Of a stretch of 64,000 nucleotides of DNA, positions 1 through 10,101 are shown piece after piece; position 1 is the first letter of the stretch, and each line of letters starts with the position of its first letter. The notes beneath the pieces are model-generated. The model worked only from the letters and a program-made list of their open reading frames with translations. It did no database searches and was not told where the DNA came from. The stretch spans positions 350,914 to 414,913 of the forward strand of contig NZ_FNUR01000002.1 of the NCBI RefSeq assembly GCF_900108105.1. The letters are read 5' to 3'. Source of the DNA: Butyrivibrio sp. Su6. Lineage in GTDB: Bacteria > Bacillota > Clostridia > Lachnospirales > Lachnospiraceae. The position numbers and the translations under genes were made by a program.

Positions 1-2
1 CC

Positions 3-1631
3 GAAACCGGGCAACCCTATATAGATTTAAAGCATGAGTATCATCCTGAATACTTTGAAACTTTAGGAAAGATACTTCCCGGATTTAAGAAGGTAATAGA
101 AAGATCTTTTATCTCAGAGCACATGCTCATAAGATGCGATATTATGAAGAACCTTGTTGCTGACATTGAGAAAAATGAAAGCATAGAAGGAGAGAAATTC
201 TGGGAAAAGATCATTAATGCCATAGAGCCGGATAAGATATTTGATTCTTCATTTAGTGAATTTGAAACATATGGCACTTATGTGGCGCTTCGTTATCCAT
301 CGGTTTATAAGCTGAGGGATTGGCATTCCTTTAGAATGGGAGCCATGTTCTTTGATCTAAATACCATATGCGATAGAGATTTTGCCTGGCTTAGCAAAGA
401 CTTTGATGCAATTTCTTTTGAAAAAGGCCAGGAAGTCAGAGAAGATAACAAGAATTTCTTTGATAATCCAGAGTATCAGGAAAAGTTGTCTGCCAAGAAG
501 ATGCTTCAGCTTGCGCAGATGGAATTTGCGGATGGGTACAAGGAAATCTGGCAGGATGACATCCTCGCAAAGCAGAGTGGAAATGTAAATTCCGGAGATT
601 TTGCCAAGACAAATGACAGGGACAGACGCGTAGTAATCGTCATTTCTGATAATTCGGATAAAAAAGATTTGGATGGGTGTAAGGCAAGTATTGAAAGCGC
701 TCTTAATACTGATAGCTATACCATAGTTTATGCAGGAAAAGATGACAGCTTAACCTATGGCGCAAGGATAAATAAGGCTATCAGGGAACTTGCCGGTCAG
801 GACTTTGACGACTGCGACATACTTCTTCTTGACAGCAGCACGAGGCTTGCTTTTGATACATTATATTTCCTGAAATCAGCTCTTTATTCGCAAAATGATA
901 TAGGAGCAGTTGGCTGCGTATCTAATCTTGCAGTTAACAAGCAAACCATTGATGCACGGTATGACACAGAAAAAGAGTACATGGATTTTGGTATGAGAAA
1001 TAACATACCTATGGAACGCCCATGTATTGAGAGGGTATCGCTATCAAGTTATGCCATGCTAATAAAGAGAAGTGTTTGGAATGAAGTCCATGGCATGGAA
1101 GAGGGCTACTCTTTAAAGGCAGTTGGAGATGAAGCATTTGCCCTTAAGTTATTAGAAAATGGCTATAGATCAATGCTTGTAAGAAACAGCTTTATATACA
1201 ATACCAGTCTTCAGTCAGAAGAGGGTGACACCAAAGGGCAGATAGATAAACTGTCTGAGGAAAGGGGCTTTGATGTAGAGGCTGCTAAGCATGTAAATTT
1301 GTCACTTATTCAAGAGATAAATAAAGATCCTTCTGACAGACTTATGATCATGTGCTATGGATGCGGTATCGGTGCAGATATCAAAGCACTTAAATACCTG
1401 TATTATCAGAGCGAGATAGTTGGAATCGAGCCTGACAGCAAAATGGCTGAAATTGCAAAAAAAACAGAGAACATCCTTCCCGGAATAGAAGAAGTCATAG
1501 ATTTCTATGGAGAAGGCTCTTTTGACGTTATCCTTGTGGAGAAAAATCCGGAGGATGAAGTCTTGATGGCAATGCTATCATCACTTTTAAATGAAGATGG
1601 CGTTATGATAGGTGAAAAATGGGGAGAGTAA
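3..1631 (+). CDS. Fusion protein: DUF6492-like glycosyltransferase, GT2-like domain and methyltransferase-like domain (5' partial)
   Basis: The frame is open from the first bases, so the N-terminus lies outside the window; 542 residues are visible. Visible residues 1-200 align by eye along their length with the DUF6492-like protein encoded at 10482-11453, sharing for example FISEHM and SEFETYGT. About 205-420 is GT2-like, but the usual acidic DxD position reads LLLDSSTR, so it may be degenerate or metal-independent. About 430-540 resembles a SAM-binding fold (CYGCGIGAD, then a FDVILVEK strand). The likely role is sugar transfer plus methyl modification of a surface glycan in the cytoplasm. 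It overlaps the next gene by 13 bases, so the two are translationally coupled. Domain calls are inference from motifs; order and fusion are seen directly. Confidence 0.75.
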   Translation, partial: ETGQPYIDLKHEYHPEYFETLGKILPGFKKVIERSFISEHMLIRCDIMKNLVADIEKNESIEGEKFWEKIINAIEPDKIFDSSFSEFETYGTYVALRYPSVYKLRDWHSFRMGAMFFDLNTICDRDFAWLSKDFDAISFEKGQEVREDNKNFFDNPEYQEKLSAKKMLQLAQMEFADGYKEIWQDDILAKQSGNVNSGDFAKTNDRDRRVVIVISDNSDKKDLDGCKASIESALNTDSYTIVYAGKDDSLTYGARINKAIRELAGQDFDDCDILLLDSSTRLAFDTLYFLKSALYSQNDIGAVGCVSNLAVNKQTIDARYDTEKEYMDFGMRNNIPMERPCIERVSLSSYAMLIKRSVWNEVHGMEEGYSLKAVGDEAFALKLLENGYRSMLVRNSFIYNTSLQSEEGDTKGQIDKLSEERGFDVEAAKHVNLSLIQEINKDPSDRLMIMCYGCGIGADIKALKYLYYQSEIVGIEPDSKMAEIAKKTENILPGIEEVIDFYGEGSFDVILVEKNPEDEVLMAMLSSLLNEDGVMIGEKWGE

Positions 1632-4471
1632 CATATTCAGATTTTAAATATTGGTATGAAAATAATGGGGAGCTCCAGGAAATCTTTTCCTATGAAGACA
1701 ATTTGAAGAACTATAGCAGAATTCCTCTTCATAGTGCAGATAAGTCCATAGACGCCATAGTAAAGCGGTCTTTTGAGTTCTTTTCGGGTTCCTTTAGTGG
1801 TAATCAGGGCCTTATTGAAGCATTTTTTATGATCATTTTATTGGTGATAAAAAAGGCTATGGAAACACCTGATGCTATAAGGGTTGTCTGCGTAGGTAGT
1901 GATATTAAATGGCTTACCTCTTTTATTGACGGAGCGGTAAAAGAAATGCATCCAGATTCTGAGTGCATTTTTGCTGGTACCAATGATGTACAGATCAGTG
2001 GCTGTGATCTAAAAGTGGTGTCTCTTCTTTCTGGTGGGAATATACCTGAAAAAGATGATTGCGCATTTATTGTGGTTAAAGGTCATGAGGAAGGCCTTTA
2101 TGAAGACTGTGATACTTACAATTTTGACATGATAGATGTTTTGACAGATTATAAGCCTGGCATGGCGCCTGAATACATTATTCCTAAAAGAAGCAAAGAA
2201 GTAAAACGTACAATTCACACTGTTGCGGCAATGACACCTCACAACAGAGCATTTAATAATTCTGAGCTTGTTAAGGCTATAGGACTTGTTCCTTATCTTT
2301 TGTACAAGGAAAAAGGTTGCAAGGTTTATCTTGTAGGACTTGATAAAACCGGAAATTATCCATCTAAGGAATTCGTTTCCGGAACAGAGATGGTTGAGCT
2401 TGATAGCTATGATCTTAAGTCCAAGGGAAAATGGCTAGAGGAAAATGGAAGCTCTATTGATTGCCTTATGCTTTATGGAACATATGAGGATAACATAAGT
2501 GTTTCCAAGATTTATAGGAAGGTTAATCCCTATGGAATTATCTATCTGGCACTTGATGCCAATTCCTATTGGGTAAATAACATTCCACGCTTTGACAAGA
2601 AGTATGATGATTTCTATGAAAATTGTGATGTGATATCAACAACAACCGAAAACTTGCAGAAATTCATAGCTTTAAAGTGGAAGATGGATATCGATGTTGT
2701 CAGATGCGGATATTATCCGGTTGGTGTAGGACCTGTTACTGAACCTGACTTTGACTCCAAAAAAAATGAGATATTAACTGTTGGCAGGATTGGTTCAAAG
2801 CAAAAGAGGAATGATGTCTTATTGGAAGCTTTTGCAAAGATAGCAGCAGAATTCCCTGATTGGACGCTCAAACTGGTAGGACCGGTCGCAGAAGAATTTA
2901 AGAGATATGTAGATGAGTATTATGTAAGTAACCCTGACCTTAAAGAGAAAGTTGTATTTACCGGCGAGATAACAGATAAAAGGGCGCTCCATGAAGAATT
3001 TCTTGCCGGCAAGATCTTTGCACTTACTTCAGATTTCGAAGGATTTCCAAACGTGCTTCCTGAAGCTATGAGTGCCGGATGCGCATTGGCTCTTACAGAT
3101 ATTGATATAGCCAAAGAGACTGTCGGTTACGGTCAAAACGGTGAAGTGGTGCCTACCGGAAATGCCAATGCTATGGCGGAAGCTCTTAGAAGTTTATGTC
3201 TGGATCAGGAAAAACTCAAAGGAAAATGCAAAAACTCCTTTAAAGATTATCGTGATAAATACGACTATAAAAAAATAGTAGATGAGCTATATACAGTACT
3301 AACCACGGTGGATAGAAAGGCATATGCCCGTGGGCCTCTTATATCAGTTGTGATGCCTGTTAAGAATAATGAGAGATTTTTCCATAAAGCGGTTGAAAGT
3401 GTCCTAAAACAAGAATACTCAAACTGGGAACTTATCATCGTGGAGGGGATATCATCCGATAAAACCGGCATCCTTGCTGATGATTATGCAAAGGCTGATG
3501 ACAGGATAAGTGTTATCCATGCAGATGAATGGATCTACGAAAGCCTTAATATAGGTGTTTCCATGGCAAAGGGAGACTATGTTACTTTTCTGAATTCAGA
3601 TGACCTCTTTATGCCGGATGCACTGATGACAGCAGCAAACTACTTAAAGTGCTTTGGTACAGATATGTTTCTTTTTGCGGTTAATACTACAAAGTGCGAC
3701 GAGAATCAGAATATTCTGAGTCAGGATGCTGACAGTGTTATAGAGTACAGTAAGGAGCCTTTTGTATTTGAAGGAGACGCAGAGTGCAGGTACAGCTGGG
3801 GAAACATCATGAGGGCAGGGCTTCTTAATAATCAGCTTAATGTGTATAAAAAGAGTGTCATTAAGGATATCCGTTTTAGAAACGATATTTTTGGAGCGGA
3901 TTATTTCTTTAATCTTCAGGTTTTGCCAAAGGTTCATTCTTTTGCATATTACCCAAAGTGCCTGTACAGATTTAACTCATATGTGGATGTATCAGGTATG
4001 AATGCATCTGTGGATAAATACTATTCGTATTCCCACAGCATGTATAACGATTTTTATCTTAAGAGCATTGAACTTTTTGCCACATATGGGGTGCTGGATG
4101 AGAAGGCGCTTAGCATGTTCAGACAGATAAGAATAGCGAATTTCACAGGAGAACTTGTTTCATATACCTATGATAGCTGCAAGCTGACTTTAGAAGAGAA
4201 ATTAAGAGAGATATTTGCTTATACAAACGATCTAAGGGATGTGCTAATTTTGGAAAATCGTTTTGAAGATATAGAAGAACTGGTGCTCAAGATCAGCCAT
4301 AACCTTATTTTAAGTAGCAATGAGAAGGTAGAAAAGCTAATCAATATCAGAAAAGGAGTAGAAACTCTTTTTGAAGATAAAGATCAGGATATCGAAGCTA
4401 TACACAGACTTACATTTGATTACTACAATCCTGCGCACATAGGATTCAGCAGTTTAAAAAAACTTATATAA
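1619..4471 (+). CDS. Three-domain glycosyltransferase: methyltransferase-like, GT4 and GT2
   Basis: This 950-residue protein has an N-terminal domain (about 1-195) resembling the protein at 12647-13270. A GT4 module follows at about 200-560, with VGRIGSKQKRND near 387 and the donor-site segment SDFEGFPNVLPEAMS. A GT2 module at about 574-800 starts ISVVMPVKNN and carries FLNSDD near 658-663. The C-terminal 150 residues are helical and unassigned. Two catalytic modules in one chain suggest consecutive sugar additions to one acceptor. The ATG start lies inside the end of the preceding gene with an AGGTGA-like site upstream. The first domain lacks a clear glycine-rich SAM loop, so methyltransferase-like describes fold resemblance only. 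Confidence 0.8.
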   Translation: MGRVTYSDFKYWYENNGELQEIFSYEDNLKNYSRIPLHSADKSIDAIVKRSFEFFSGSFSGNQGLIEAFFMIILLVIKKAMETPDAIRVVCVGSDIKWLTSFIDGAVKEMHPDSECIFAGTNDVQISGCDLKVVSLLSGGNIPEKDDCAFIVVKGHEEGLYEDCDTYNFDMIDVLTDYKPGMAPEYIIPKRSKEVKRTIHTVAAMTPHNRAFNNSELVKAIGLVPYLLYKEKGCKVYLVGLDKTGNYPSKEFVSGTEMVELDSYDLKSKGKWLEENGSSIDCLMLYGTYEDNISVSKIYRKVNPYGIIYLALDANSYWVNNIPRFDKKYDDFYENCDVISTTTENLQKFIALKWKMDIDVVRCGYYPVGVGPVTEPDFDSKKNEILTVGRIGSKQKRNDVLLEAFAKIAAEFPDWTLKLVGPVAEEFKRYVDEYYVSNPDLKEKVVFTGEITDKRALHEEFLAGKIFALTSDFEGFPNVLPEAMSAGCALALTDIDIAKETVGYGQNGEVVPTGNANAMAEALRSLCLDQEKLKGKCKNSFKDYRDKYDYKKIVDELYTVLTTVDRKAYARGPLISVVMPVKNNERFFHKAVESVLKQEYSNWELIIVEGISSDKTGILADDYAKADDRISVIHADEWIYESLNIGVSMAKGDYVTFLNSDDLFMPDALMTAANYLKCFGTDMFLFAVNTTKCDENQNILSQDADSVIEYSKEPFVFEGDAECRYSWGNIMRAGLLNNQLNVYKKSVIKDIRFRNDIFGADYFFNLQVLPKVHSFAYYPKCLYRFNSYVDVSGMNASVDKYYSYSHSMYNDFYLKSIELFATYGVLDEKALSMFRQIRIANFTGELVSYTYDSCKLTLEEKLREIFAYTNDLRDVLILENRFEDIEELVLKISHNLILSSNEKVEKLINIRKGVETLFEDKDQDIEAIHRLTFDYYNPAHIGFSSLKKLI

Positions 4472-4483
4472 GTGGAGGAGCAT

Positions 4484-5443
4484 ATGGATAGTGTTTTTCA
4501 GGCAAGAATTGCTGCACTTGCAGAGAAATATCTAAAGGGTGAGGAAATATATAACGCTTTAAAGGAAAACAGACCGGAAGGAATGGATGTTATCATCATT
4601 CCTCAACATATTGGTGATACGCTTTGGGATTTCGTTTTTTTGGATGCTTATAAGAAAAAGTATGGCTGCAAGCAGATATTGGCAGTAGTTCCTGAATATC
4701 AAACTGAACTGGCACGGCTATTTACGCAGATAGATGATGTGCTGGGACTTAAAGCTGAGGAAATTACAGCATTACAGTCTTATATCGGATTTAACCAGTT
4801 ATGGTATTCAGATCATATCAGGTATGGCTTTTTCCATTATACAATTTCACTTAATAAATCAGGTGTGTCCTTTTATTTCACATTTATGGGGCCCAGAGAC
4901 CATGATTTCATGAACAAATCAAGGCGGGATTTTTTGGGACTTGATGACGATTGCATAAAGAATGGTGCCATAGCACCAAATCCTCCGGAAAGTGCCAGCA
5001 AATATAGCAATGCAGTCATGATTCTTCCTACAGCCAAGTCTCAACCAGGAGATATTCCAGAGTCATTTTGGAAAAAGATGGCTGATATGATAAAAGATAA
5101 GGGCTATGAGGTCTATTGTAATTACAACAATCTCCCTTATGAAACATTAGTTGAAGGAACCAAGCCTTTATCAACCAAATTGGTAGAGTTATACAATTTA
5201 TCAAGATCCTTTAAGAGATTTATTGGTTTCAGGAGCGGAATACTTGATTTGATTGCTCTTGGAGAGGGTAATATCACCTGCTTACATCCTACATATAAGG
5301 ATATTGACGGACTTGTAATGGAAAGAAACGCCAATATATCTGACCATTTATATCAATTAAATGCTCTGGAATCTTTACAGTCATACCAGTACAGATCTGA
5401 GTGGGAAGATGAACTATTAAAAGCGATCGTAGAAAACATTTAA
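4484..5443 (+). CDS. GT9-like (heptosyltransferase-fold) glycosyltransferase
   Basis: The product has 319 residues. The N-terminal stretch DVIIIPQHIGDTLWDF resembles the start of ADP-heptose:LPS heptosyltransferase-type GT-B proteins, where a glycine-aspartate pair follows the first strand. The second half has ILPTAKSQPGDIPESFW and a GFRSGILDLIA segment, like the nucleotide-sugar site of GT9 proteins. A GTG at 4472 would extend the frame, but GGAGGAG at 4474-4480 sits correctly before the ATG at 4484, so I chose the shorter start. No heptose pathway is visible, so the donor is unknown. It lies 12 bases after the large fusion gene in the same run. Confidence 0.6.
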   Translation: MDSVFQARIAALAEKYLKGEEIYNALKENRPEGMDVIIIPQHIGDTLWDFVFLDAYKKKYGCKQILAVVPEYQTELARLFTQIDDVLGLKAEEITALQSYIGFNQLWYSDHIRYGFFHYTISLNKSGVSFYFTFMGPRDHDFMNKSRRDFLGLDDDCIKNGAIAPNPPESASKYSNAVMILPTAKSQPGDIPESFWKKMADMIKDKGYEVYCNYNNLPYETLVEGTKPLSTKLVELYNLSRSFKRFIGFRSGILDLIALGEGNITCLHPTYKDIDGLVMERNANISDHLYQLNALESLQSYQYRSEWEDELLKAIVENI

Positions 5444-5460
5444 ACTGTAGGGGAGTAGGA

Positions 5461-6510
5461 ATGGATCATTCTGAACTTGAAAAAAAAATAGAAGATCTGG
5501 AAAAGGAAAATGAGGCTTTGGTAAAGTGGCAGTCTGAGATAAATGGATTATTGTCACAGCTCATTCAGATAATTGAAGGGCGTAAATCAGCTGATGAAAA
5601 CACAGAGGCACAGATTGCTGCGATCTATAAGATGGCAAGGATAAACAGATATAGGATAGACAGCCTTCCTTATGAGCTTGCGGCACCTGACTACAAGGTG
5701 GATGTTATTTATCCGAAGATGCTGTCAATCGAAGAGACTCTCCGTCTTATTATCGAGGAAAAGAAATCTGTTGCAAGGCTGGGGGACGGCGAGTTTGCTG
5801 CAATAGCCGGGACCAAAAGATGGAATTTCCAAGGCGAATCAGAAGAACTTGGAAGGAGGCTGCGGGAAGTATTAGAGGTAGATGTTCCTGATCTTTTGGT
5901 TGGTCTTAATCCTAATTTCTATAGTTCATTGCAAGGCCTTGAAGAAGATGATGCAGATGGCGTAAGAGCGTATATGAGACCTATGGTCAGACGTTTCCAT
6001 TCTGAACTTTTAAAAAAAGACAAGATCTATGCCAATGGAGTTATGCATAGAATGGAAAATGACGGGGATGTTAATCTCCTTAAGAAAATCTGGGAAGAAA
6101 GAAAAGTCACCATAATAGAAGGCCAGTACACCAGAATGGGTGTTGGAAATGACCTTTTAAATGGTGCTTTAGAGATAACAAGAATTCTGGCACCTTCTGA
6201 AAATGCATTTGAAAAATATCAGCAGATTTATGATGAGGCAATAAAGAGGGATGAAGATACACTATTTTTGATCTCTCTTGGTCCTACAGCAACAGTTTTG
6301 GCATATGACCTGTGCAAAGCCGGATATCAGGCTGTAGACATTGGACATATAGATCTGATCTATGAAAAATATAAAAGAGGCTTATCAAGTCTGTATGAGG
6401 TCAATATCCCTTACAAATACTGCAATAATGATGAGATCGGTGAAAGAAGGCAGATAGAAGATGTAAAGGATGAGCAGTACGAAAGACAGATAGTTGCAAG
6501 AGTTTACTAA
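5461..6510 (+). CDS. GT-D fold glycosyltransferase with N-terminal coiled coil
   Basis: Residues 1-45 form a charged heptad-like coiled coil. From about 88 the protein matches the GT-D (former DUF1792) family: ARLGDGEFAAIAG contains the DGE metal/nucleotide triad at 109-111, followed by NPNFYSS and later FLISLGPTATVLAYDL and DIGHIDLIYE. Characterised GT-D members add hexoses during serine-rich adhesin glycosylation in streptococci; here the acceptor is unknown. The 349-residue length fits the family plus the coiled coil, which may mediate oligomerisation or partner binding. The gene has a good GGGGAGTAGGA ribosome site and sits between glycosyltransferase and activation genes of the same run. 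Confidence 0.82.
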   Translation: MDHSELEKKIEDLEKENEALVKWQSEINGLLSQLIQIIEGRKSADENTEAQIAAIYKMARINRYRIDSLPYELAAPDYKVDVIYPKMLSIEETLRLIIEEKKSVARLGDGEFAAIAGTKRWNFQGESEELGRRLREVLEVDVPDLLVGLNPNFYSSLQGLEEDDADGVRAYMRPMVRRFHSELLKKDKIYANGVMHRMENDGDVNLLKKIWEERKVTIIEGQYTRMGVGNDLLNGALEITRILAPSENAFEKYQQIYDEAIKRDEDTLFLISLGPTATVLAYDLCKAGYQAVDIGHIDLIYEKYKRGLSSLYEVNIPYKYCNNDEIGERRQIEDVKDEQYERQIVARVY

Positions 6511-6528
6511 TTCAGCAAAGGAGGCAAT

Positions 6529-8628
6529 ATGCTTGATTATATAATCGTTCAGGCAGGAGGAAAAGGATCCCGAATGCAGGTGCTTACCAGAAATAAGCCA
6601 AAAGCTTTGGTTCCGGTAAATAACCTTCCAATGATTTTTCACTTATTTAAAAAATATCCTGAAAAGAAATACATAATCATCGGAGACTATAAATTTGATG
6701 TTCTTGAACGTTATTTGCGTGAATTTGCCACAGTAGATTATAAGCTTGTGTCGGGGACTGGGCATGCAGGAACATGCGCTGGACTTTCGGATGCACTCAG
6801 TTATGTACCGGACGGTGAAAGGTTTATGTTAATCTGGTGCGATCTTGTGCTGTCTGATGATTATGAGATTCCTGAAACAGATAACAATATCATTGGTATC
6901 TCCAAAGATTTTACCTGTCGATGGAAATATGAGAATAATGAATTTGTAGAAGAACGAAGCGATGAATATGGCGTTGCCGGTCATTTTATATTTAAGGATA
7001 AGAGCTTTATAAATGACATTCCTGCGGATGGAGAGTTTGTACGTTATTTAAAAGGAAAAGGACTTAAATTTGAAGAACAGCCTTTGTATAGGACTAAGGA
7101 ATATGGGCTGTACAGCGAGTGGAACAAACTTCCCAAAATGAGATGCAGGCCTTTTAATAAGATCACTATAGATAACGATAAGGTGATAAAAGAAGGTATT
7201 GATGAGCAAGGTAAGAGGCTCGCAATTAGAGAATGTGCCTGGTATCAGAAAATGCAGGGAAAAAACTTTGATGGAATACCTGCAATTTATTCTTATGATC
7301 CTTTAGTAATGGAATTGGTTGATGGTAAGAATATTTATGAATACACCTATCTTCCTACTGAGCAAAAGAAATATGTTCTTGAAAAGATAATTGGAAAGCT
7401 CAAAGAGATACATCAGATGGAAAGCGCTCCCTATGACGAGGAGAGCTATAGAGTGGCTTATCTTGATAAGACCTATGACAGGCTAAAAAAGGTTAGAAAT
7501 CTTGTGCCATTTGCCAATGACCCTGTGGTTACTATTAACGGTAGAGAGTGTAGAAATATCTTTTTCCACAAGGAAGAAGTAGAACGCCTTGTAATGCAGT
7601 ATGCTCCAAGGGAATTCGTCCTTATTCACGGCGATTGTACGTTTAGTAACACAGTCCTTCGCCATGACTCTGATCCTGTATTCATAGATCCTAGAGGTTA
7701 TTTTGGGAATACCGAGTTCTATGGTGATGCAGCTTATGATTGGGTTAAGCTATATTATAGCCTTTTTAGTAATTACGATCAGTTTAATCTAAAGAGATTT
7801 AGTCTTGATATAAGGGAAAAGGATGTAACGTTAGATATAGGTTCTAACAGTTGGGAAAATATGGAAGAGTATTTCTTTGACTTGTTAGAGGGTGAAGTTA
7901 CAAGACGCCAGGTTAAGATATTATTAGCTATTATTTGGTTAAGCCTTACTACTTATGCCTGGGAAGACTATGACTCAATATGTGGAGCTTTTTACAATGG
8001 ACTGTATTATCTTGAAGAAGCTCTTGGAATGGAAAGTGCTTATAGTTATTTTTCCAGAAATATGAACTTTATCAACAGTGCACTTCGGGGAATATCCATG
8101 AGTGAGATGGACAGGCTTATACTTGATTGTGAGAAAGCATTGAAAGGTGGGCACAAGGTCATTGCATCAGGCCTTGGCAAAAACGTTCCTATTTGCGAAA
8201 AATTTGAGGGAACGATGGTTTCTCTTGGACTCGATGCAAGATTCTTACACACTAATTCTGCCGTACATGGCGAGATGGGACTGGTTCATCCGGGTGATGT
8301 GCTTATAATTCTCACTAAGAGCGGAAGCACTACAGAGTCGGTATATCTGGCAGAGTTAATAAAAAAGAGAAAAGGTGTAAAGCTGTGGCTTATGAGCTGT
8401 AATGAAAATGGAAGCGTAGTGAAGTATGCAGACAATAAGCTTATTATTCCTCTTGAGCATGAGGGCGATCCATGGAATATAATCCCCAACAATTCCACTA
8501 CATGCTTTTTAATCGTATTACAGATGATTGCCATGCAGCTAGCCAGAAGGATGGATGTTTCATTGGATAGATTCAAGGAAAATCATCCAGGAGGAGCAAT
8601 TGGCGAGATATTATCAGTTGAGAATTGA
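6529..8628 (+). CDS. Tri-domain sugar-activation enzyme: nucleotidyltransferase, LicA/APH-like kinase and SIS isomerase
   Basis: Residues 1-215 are a sugar-phosphate nucleotidyltransferase: IIVQAGGKGSRM at 4-15, KPKALVPV, and IWCDLVL near 103. Residues 220-480 resemble choline/aminoglycoside kinases, with HGDCTFSNTV from 367 (catalytic Asp 369) and FIDPRG (Asp 387). Residues 530-699 are a SIS domain of the KpsF/KdsD type with ILTKSGSTTES near 598 and a terminal HPGGAIGE, but without CBS domains. All three steps of making an activated sugar (isomerise, phosphorylate, activate) may sit in one 699-residue chain. Substrate and nucleotide are unknown. The start follows an AAAGGAGG site. The lengths of all three parts look complete. 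Confidence 0.82.
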   Translation: MLDYIIVQAGGKGSRMQVLTRNKPKALVPVNNLPMIFHLFKKYPEKKYIIIGDYKFDVLERYLREFATVDYKLVSGTGHAGTCAGLSDALSYVPDGERFMLIWCDLVLSDDYEIPETDNNIIGISKDFTCRWKYENNEFVEERSDEYGVAGHFIFKDKSFINDIPADGEFVRYLKGKGLKFEEQPLYRTKEYGLYSEWNKLPKMRCRPFNKITIDNDKVIKEGIDEQGKRLAIRECAWYQKMQGKNFDGIPAIYSYDPLVMELVDGKNIYEYTYLPTEQKKYVLEKIIGKLKEIHQMESAPYDEESYRVAYLDKTYDRLKKVRNLVPFANDPVVTINGRECRNIFFHKEEVERLVMQYAPREFVLIHGDCTFSNTVLRHDSDPVFIDPRGYFGNTEFYGDAAYDWVKLYYSLFSNYDQFNLKRFSLDIREKDVTLDIGSNSWENMEEYFFDLLEGEVTRRQVKILLAIIWLSLTTYAWEDYDSICGAFYNGLYYLEEALGMESAYSYFSRNMNFINSALRGISMSEMDRLILDCEKALKGGHKVIASGLGKNVPICEKFEGTMVSLGLDARFLHTNSAVHGEMGLVHPGDVLIILTKSGSTTESVYLAELIKKRKGVKLWLMSCNENGSVVKYADNKLIIPLEHEGDPWNIIPNNSTTCFLIVLQMIAMQLARRMDVSLDRFKENHPGGAIGEILSVEN

Positions 8629-8639
8629 GGCGTAGATAG

Positions 8640-10100
8640 ATGGAATACTCGGCAGCTTTTAAAAAAATTGTTGTAGAAAAATTTAATCAGGTAGAAAAAG
8701 ATACAGCAATAGCAGTGCAATATGTTGGTCAGGATGATTTCAGAAATATTGTTACGACTGCACAGCAGAATATGCTTGCTTTTTCTAAATATATTGAAGT
8801 GACTTTTGAATTTTTTTCTACACATAAGTATTCAAATATTGCGCTGATATCTATAGAAGATCCTGAAAGAGCAAGGATACTTGAAATATTGCAAAGTCTT
8901 ATGCAGGATGCTCTTGCTATTATGGAGCAATACGCAAAGTGTCTTGATGAGACAGAGGAAAGTAATATAGTTGATCGCCTTCATATCATAAAGGATAAGG
9001 CTGGAGTCATATCACTAAAGATAAGATTTGATGTTCCTGCGCCTCCGATGGAAACCATAGTAGATGCCAGTTTATTAGAAATATGCAAAAATATGGTTAA
9101 ACTTACTGCCATAAGTAAGGACTATTACACATTGAATAAGATGTGGCATTTTTCAGTGAGGAAGATATATCCGAGGATTGAACTTTCTGATACTGCAATT
9201 GTGATTCAGGGTCCTGTTCTTTATGAAGGGGATTTTACATTAGAGACTCTTTTGTACTACAGAAGGCTGTATCCTGTTACAACTATTATCCTGTCTACCT
9301 GGGCTGGTGAAGTTACAACTGAATTGAGATACATGGTTGAAGCGGTAGGAATCGTAGTATTAGAAAACGAAAAGCCTGAGATCACAGGAAAGACAAATGT
9401 AAAATTGCAGGCACTTAGTTCATTAAAGGGGATAGAACTTGCTGAAAGAGATAAGAATATAAAATATGTATTAAAGACCAGAACAGATCAGAGATTCTTT
9501 TTACCGGATTTCTTGAACTATATGAGAAATATGATGAGTCTGTATCCGGTTCGCCGGAAGGAACTTGAGGGCAGAATAGAGTTTCTTGGCGGATATTCAT
9601 CTCTTTTGACATATCCATTCAGACTGACAGATTTCATGACTTTCGGAACTGTTGGAGATATAAAAAGGTTTTATTCATGTTCCTGTGAAGATGAGAGATT
9701 GGAAAACGCTTATCCAGATGAGAAAGGCACAGGATATCAGTATGATAGGGTGCTCAGGCTTACCCCTAGAGACGATGTATTCTCGGTTTTGGGCTATACT
9801 AAAGACGAGAGGCTGGCCTTATGTCAAAAGATAGGCCCATATAAGGATCCGGAATCTTATCTTGCCGGAAGCTTTTATGAGAGGGCTATATTAGGAAGAA
9901 TTATTGAACAAAGTGATGATGAACTGATGCATTACTGGGAGTTTCTTAAAAATGCTGCAATCATAATTGATCCCTTGCAGCTTATGTTCTATTGGAAAAA
10001 ATATGACAACGAATACATGACTAACAATCCGCTTATTGCTGATGGCGGCCTTACTAATAGCACGTGGTTACAGATTTATCTTCATGAATTTGAGGAGTGA
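8640..10100 (+). CDS. WavE-like glycosyltransferase with unassigned N-terminal domain
   Basis: From residue 185 the protein matches the WavE lipopolysaccharide-synthesis family: AIVIQGPV at 186-193, followed by a short GT-A-like strand-helix pattern (TTIILSTWAGE), YVLKTRTDQR and LGGYSSLLTYPFRLTDF. The first 180 residues are mostly helical, resemble nothing I recognise, and may bind a partner. WavE proteins are putative glycosyltransferases named from the Vibrio cholerae core region; their biochemistry is little studied. The gene starts 11 bases after the tri-domain activation enzyme and is followed at once by a HAD-type gene, suggesting one transcript. Confidence 0.7.
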   Translation: MEYSAAFKKIVVEKFNQVEKDTAIAVQYVGQDDFRNIVTTAQQNMLAFSKYIEVTFEFFSTHKYSNIALISIEDPERARILEILQSLMQDALAIMEQYAKCLDETEESNIVDRLHIIKDKAGVISLKIRFDVPAPPMETIVDASLLEICKNMVKLTAISKDYYTLNKMWHFSVRKIYPRIELSDTAIVIQGPVLYEGDFTLETLLYYRRLYPVTTIILSTWAGEVTTELRYMVEAVGIVVLENEKPEITGKTNVKLQALSSLKGIELAERDKNIKYVLKTRTDQRFFLPDFLNYMRNMMSLYPVRRKELEGRIEFLGGYSSLLTYPFRLTDFMTFGTVGDIKRFYSCSCEDERLENAYPDEKGTGYQYDRVLRLTPRDDVFSVLGYTKDERLALCQKIGPYKDPESYLAGSFYERAILGRIIEQSDDELMHYWEFLKNAAIIIDPLQLMFYWKKYDNEYMTNNPLIADGGLTNSTWLQIYLHEFEE

Positions 10101-10101
10101 T

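Noticed and set aside
4472..4483. GTG at 4472 as start of the GT9-like gene
   Set aside because: It overlaps the ribosome binding site of the ATG at 4484.
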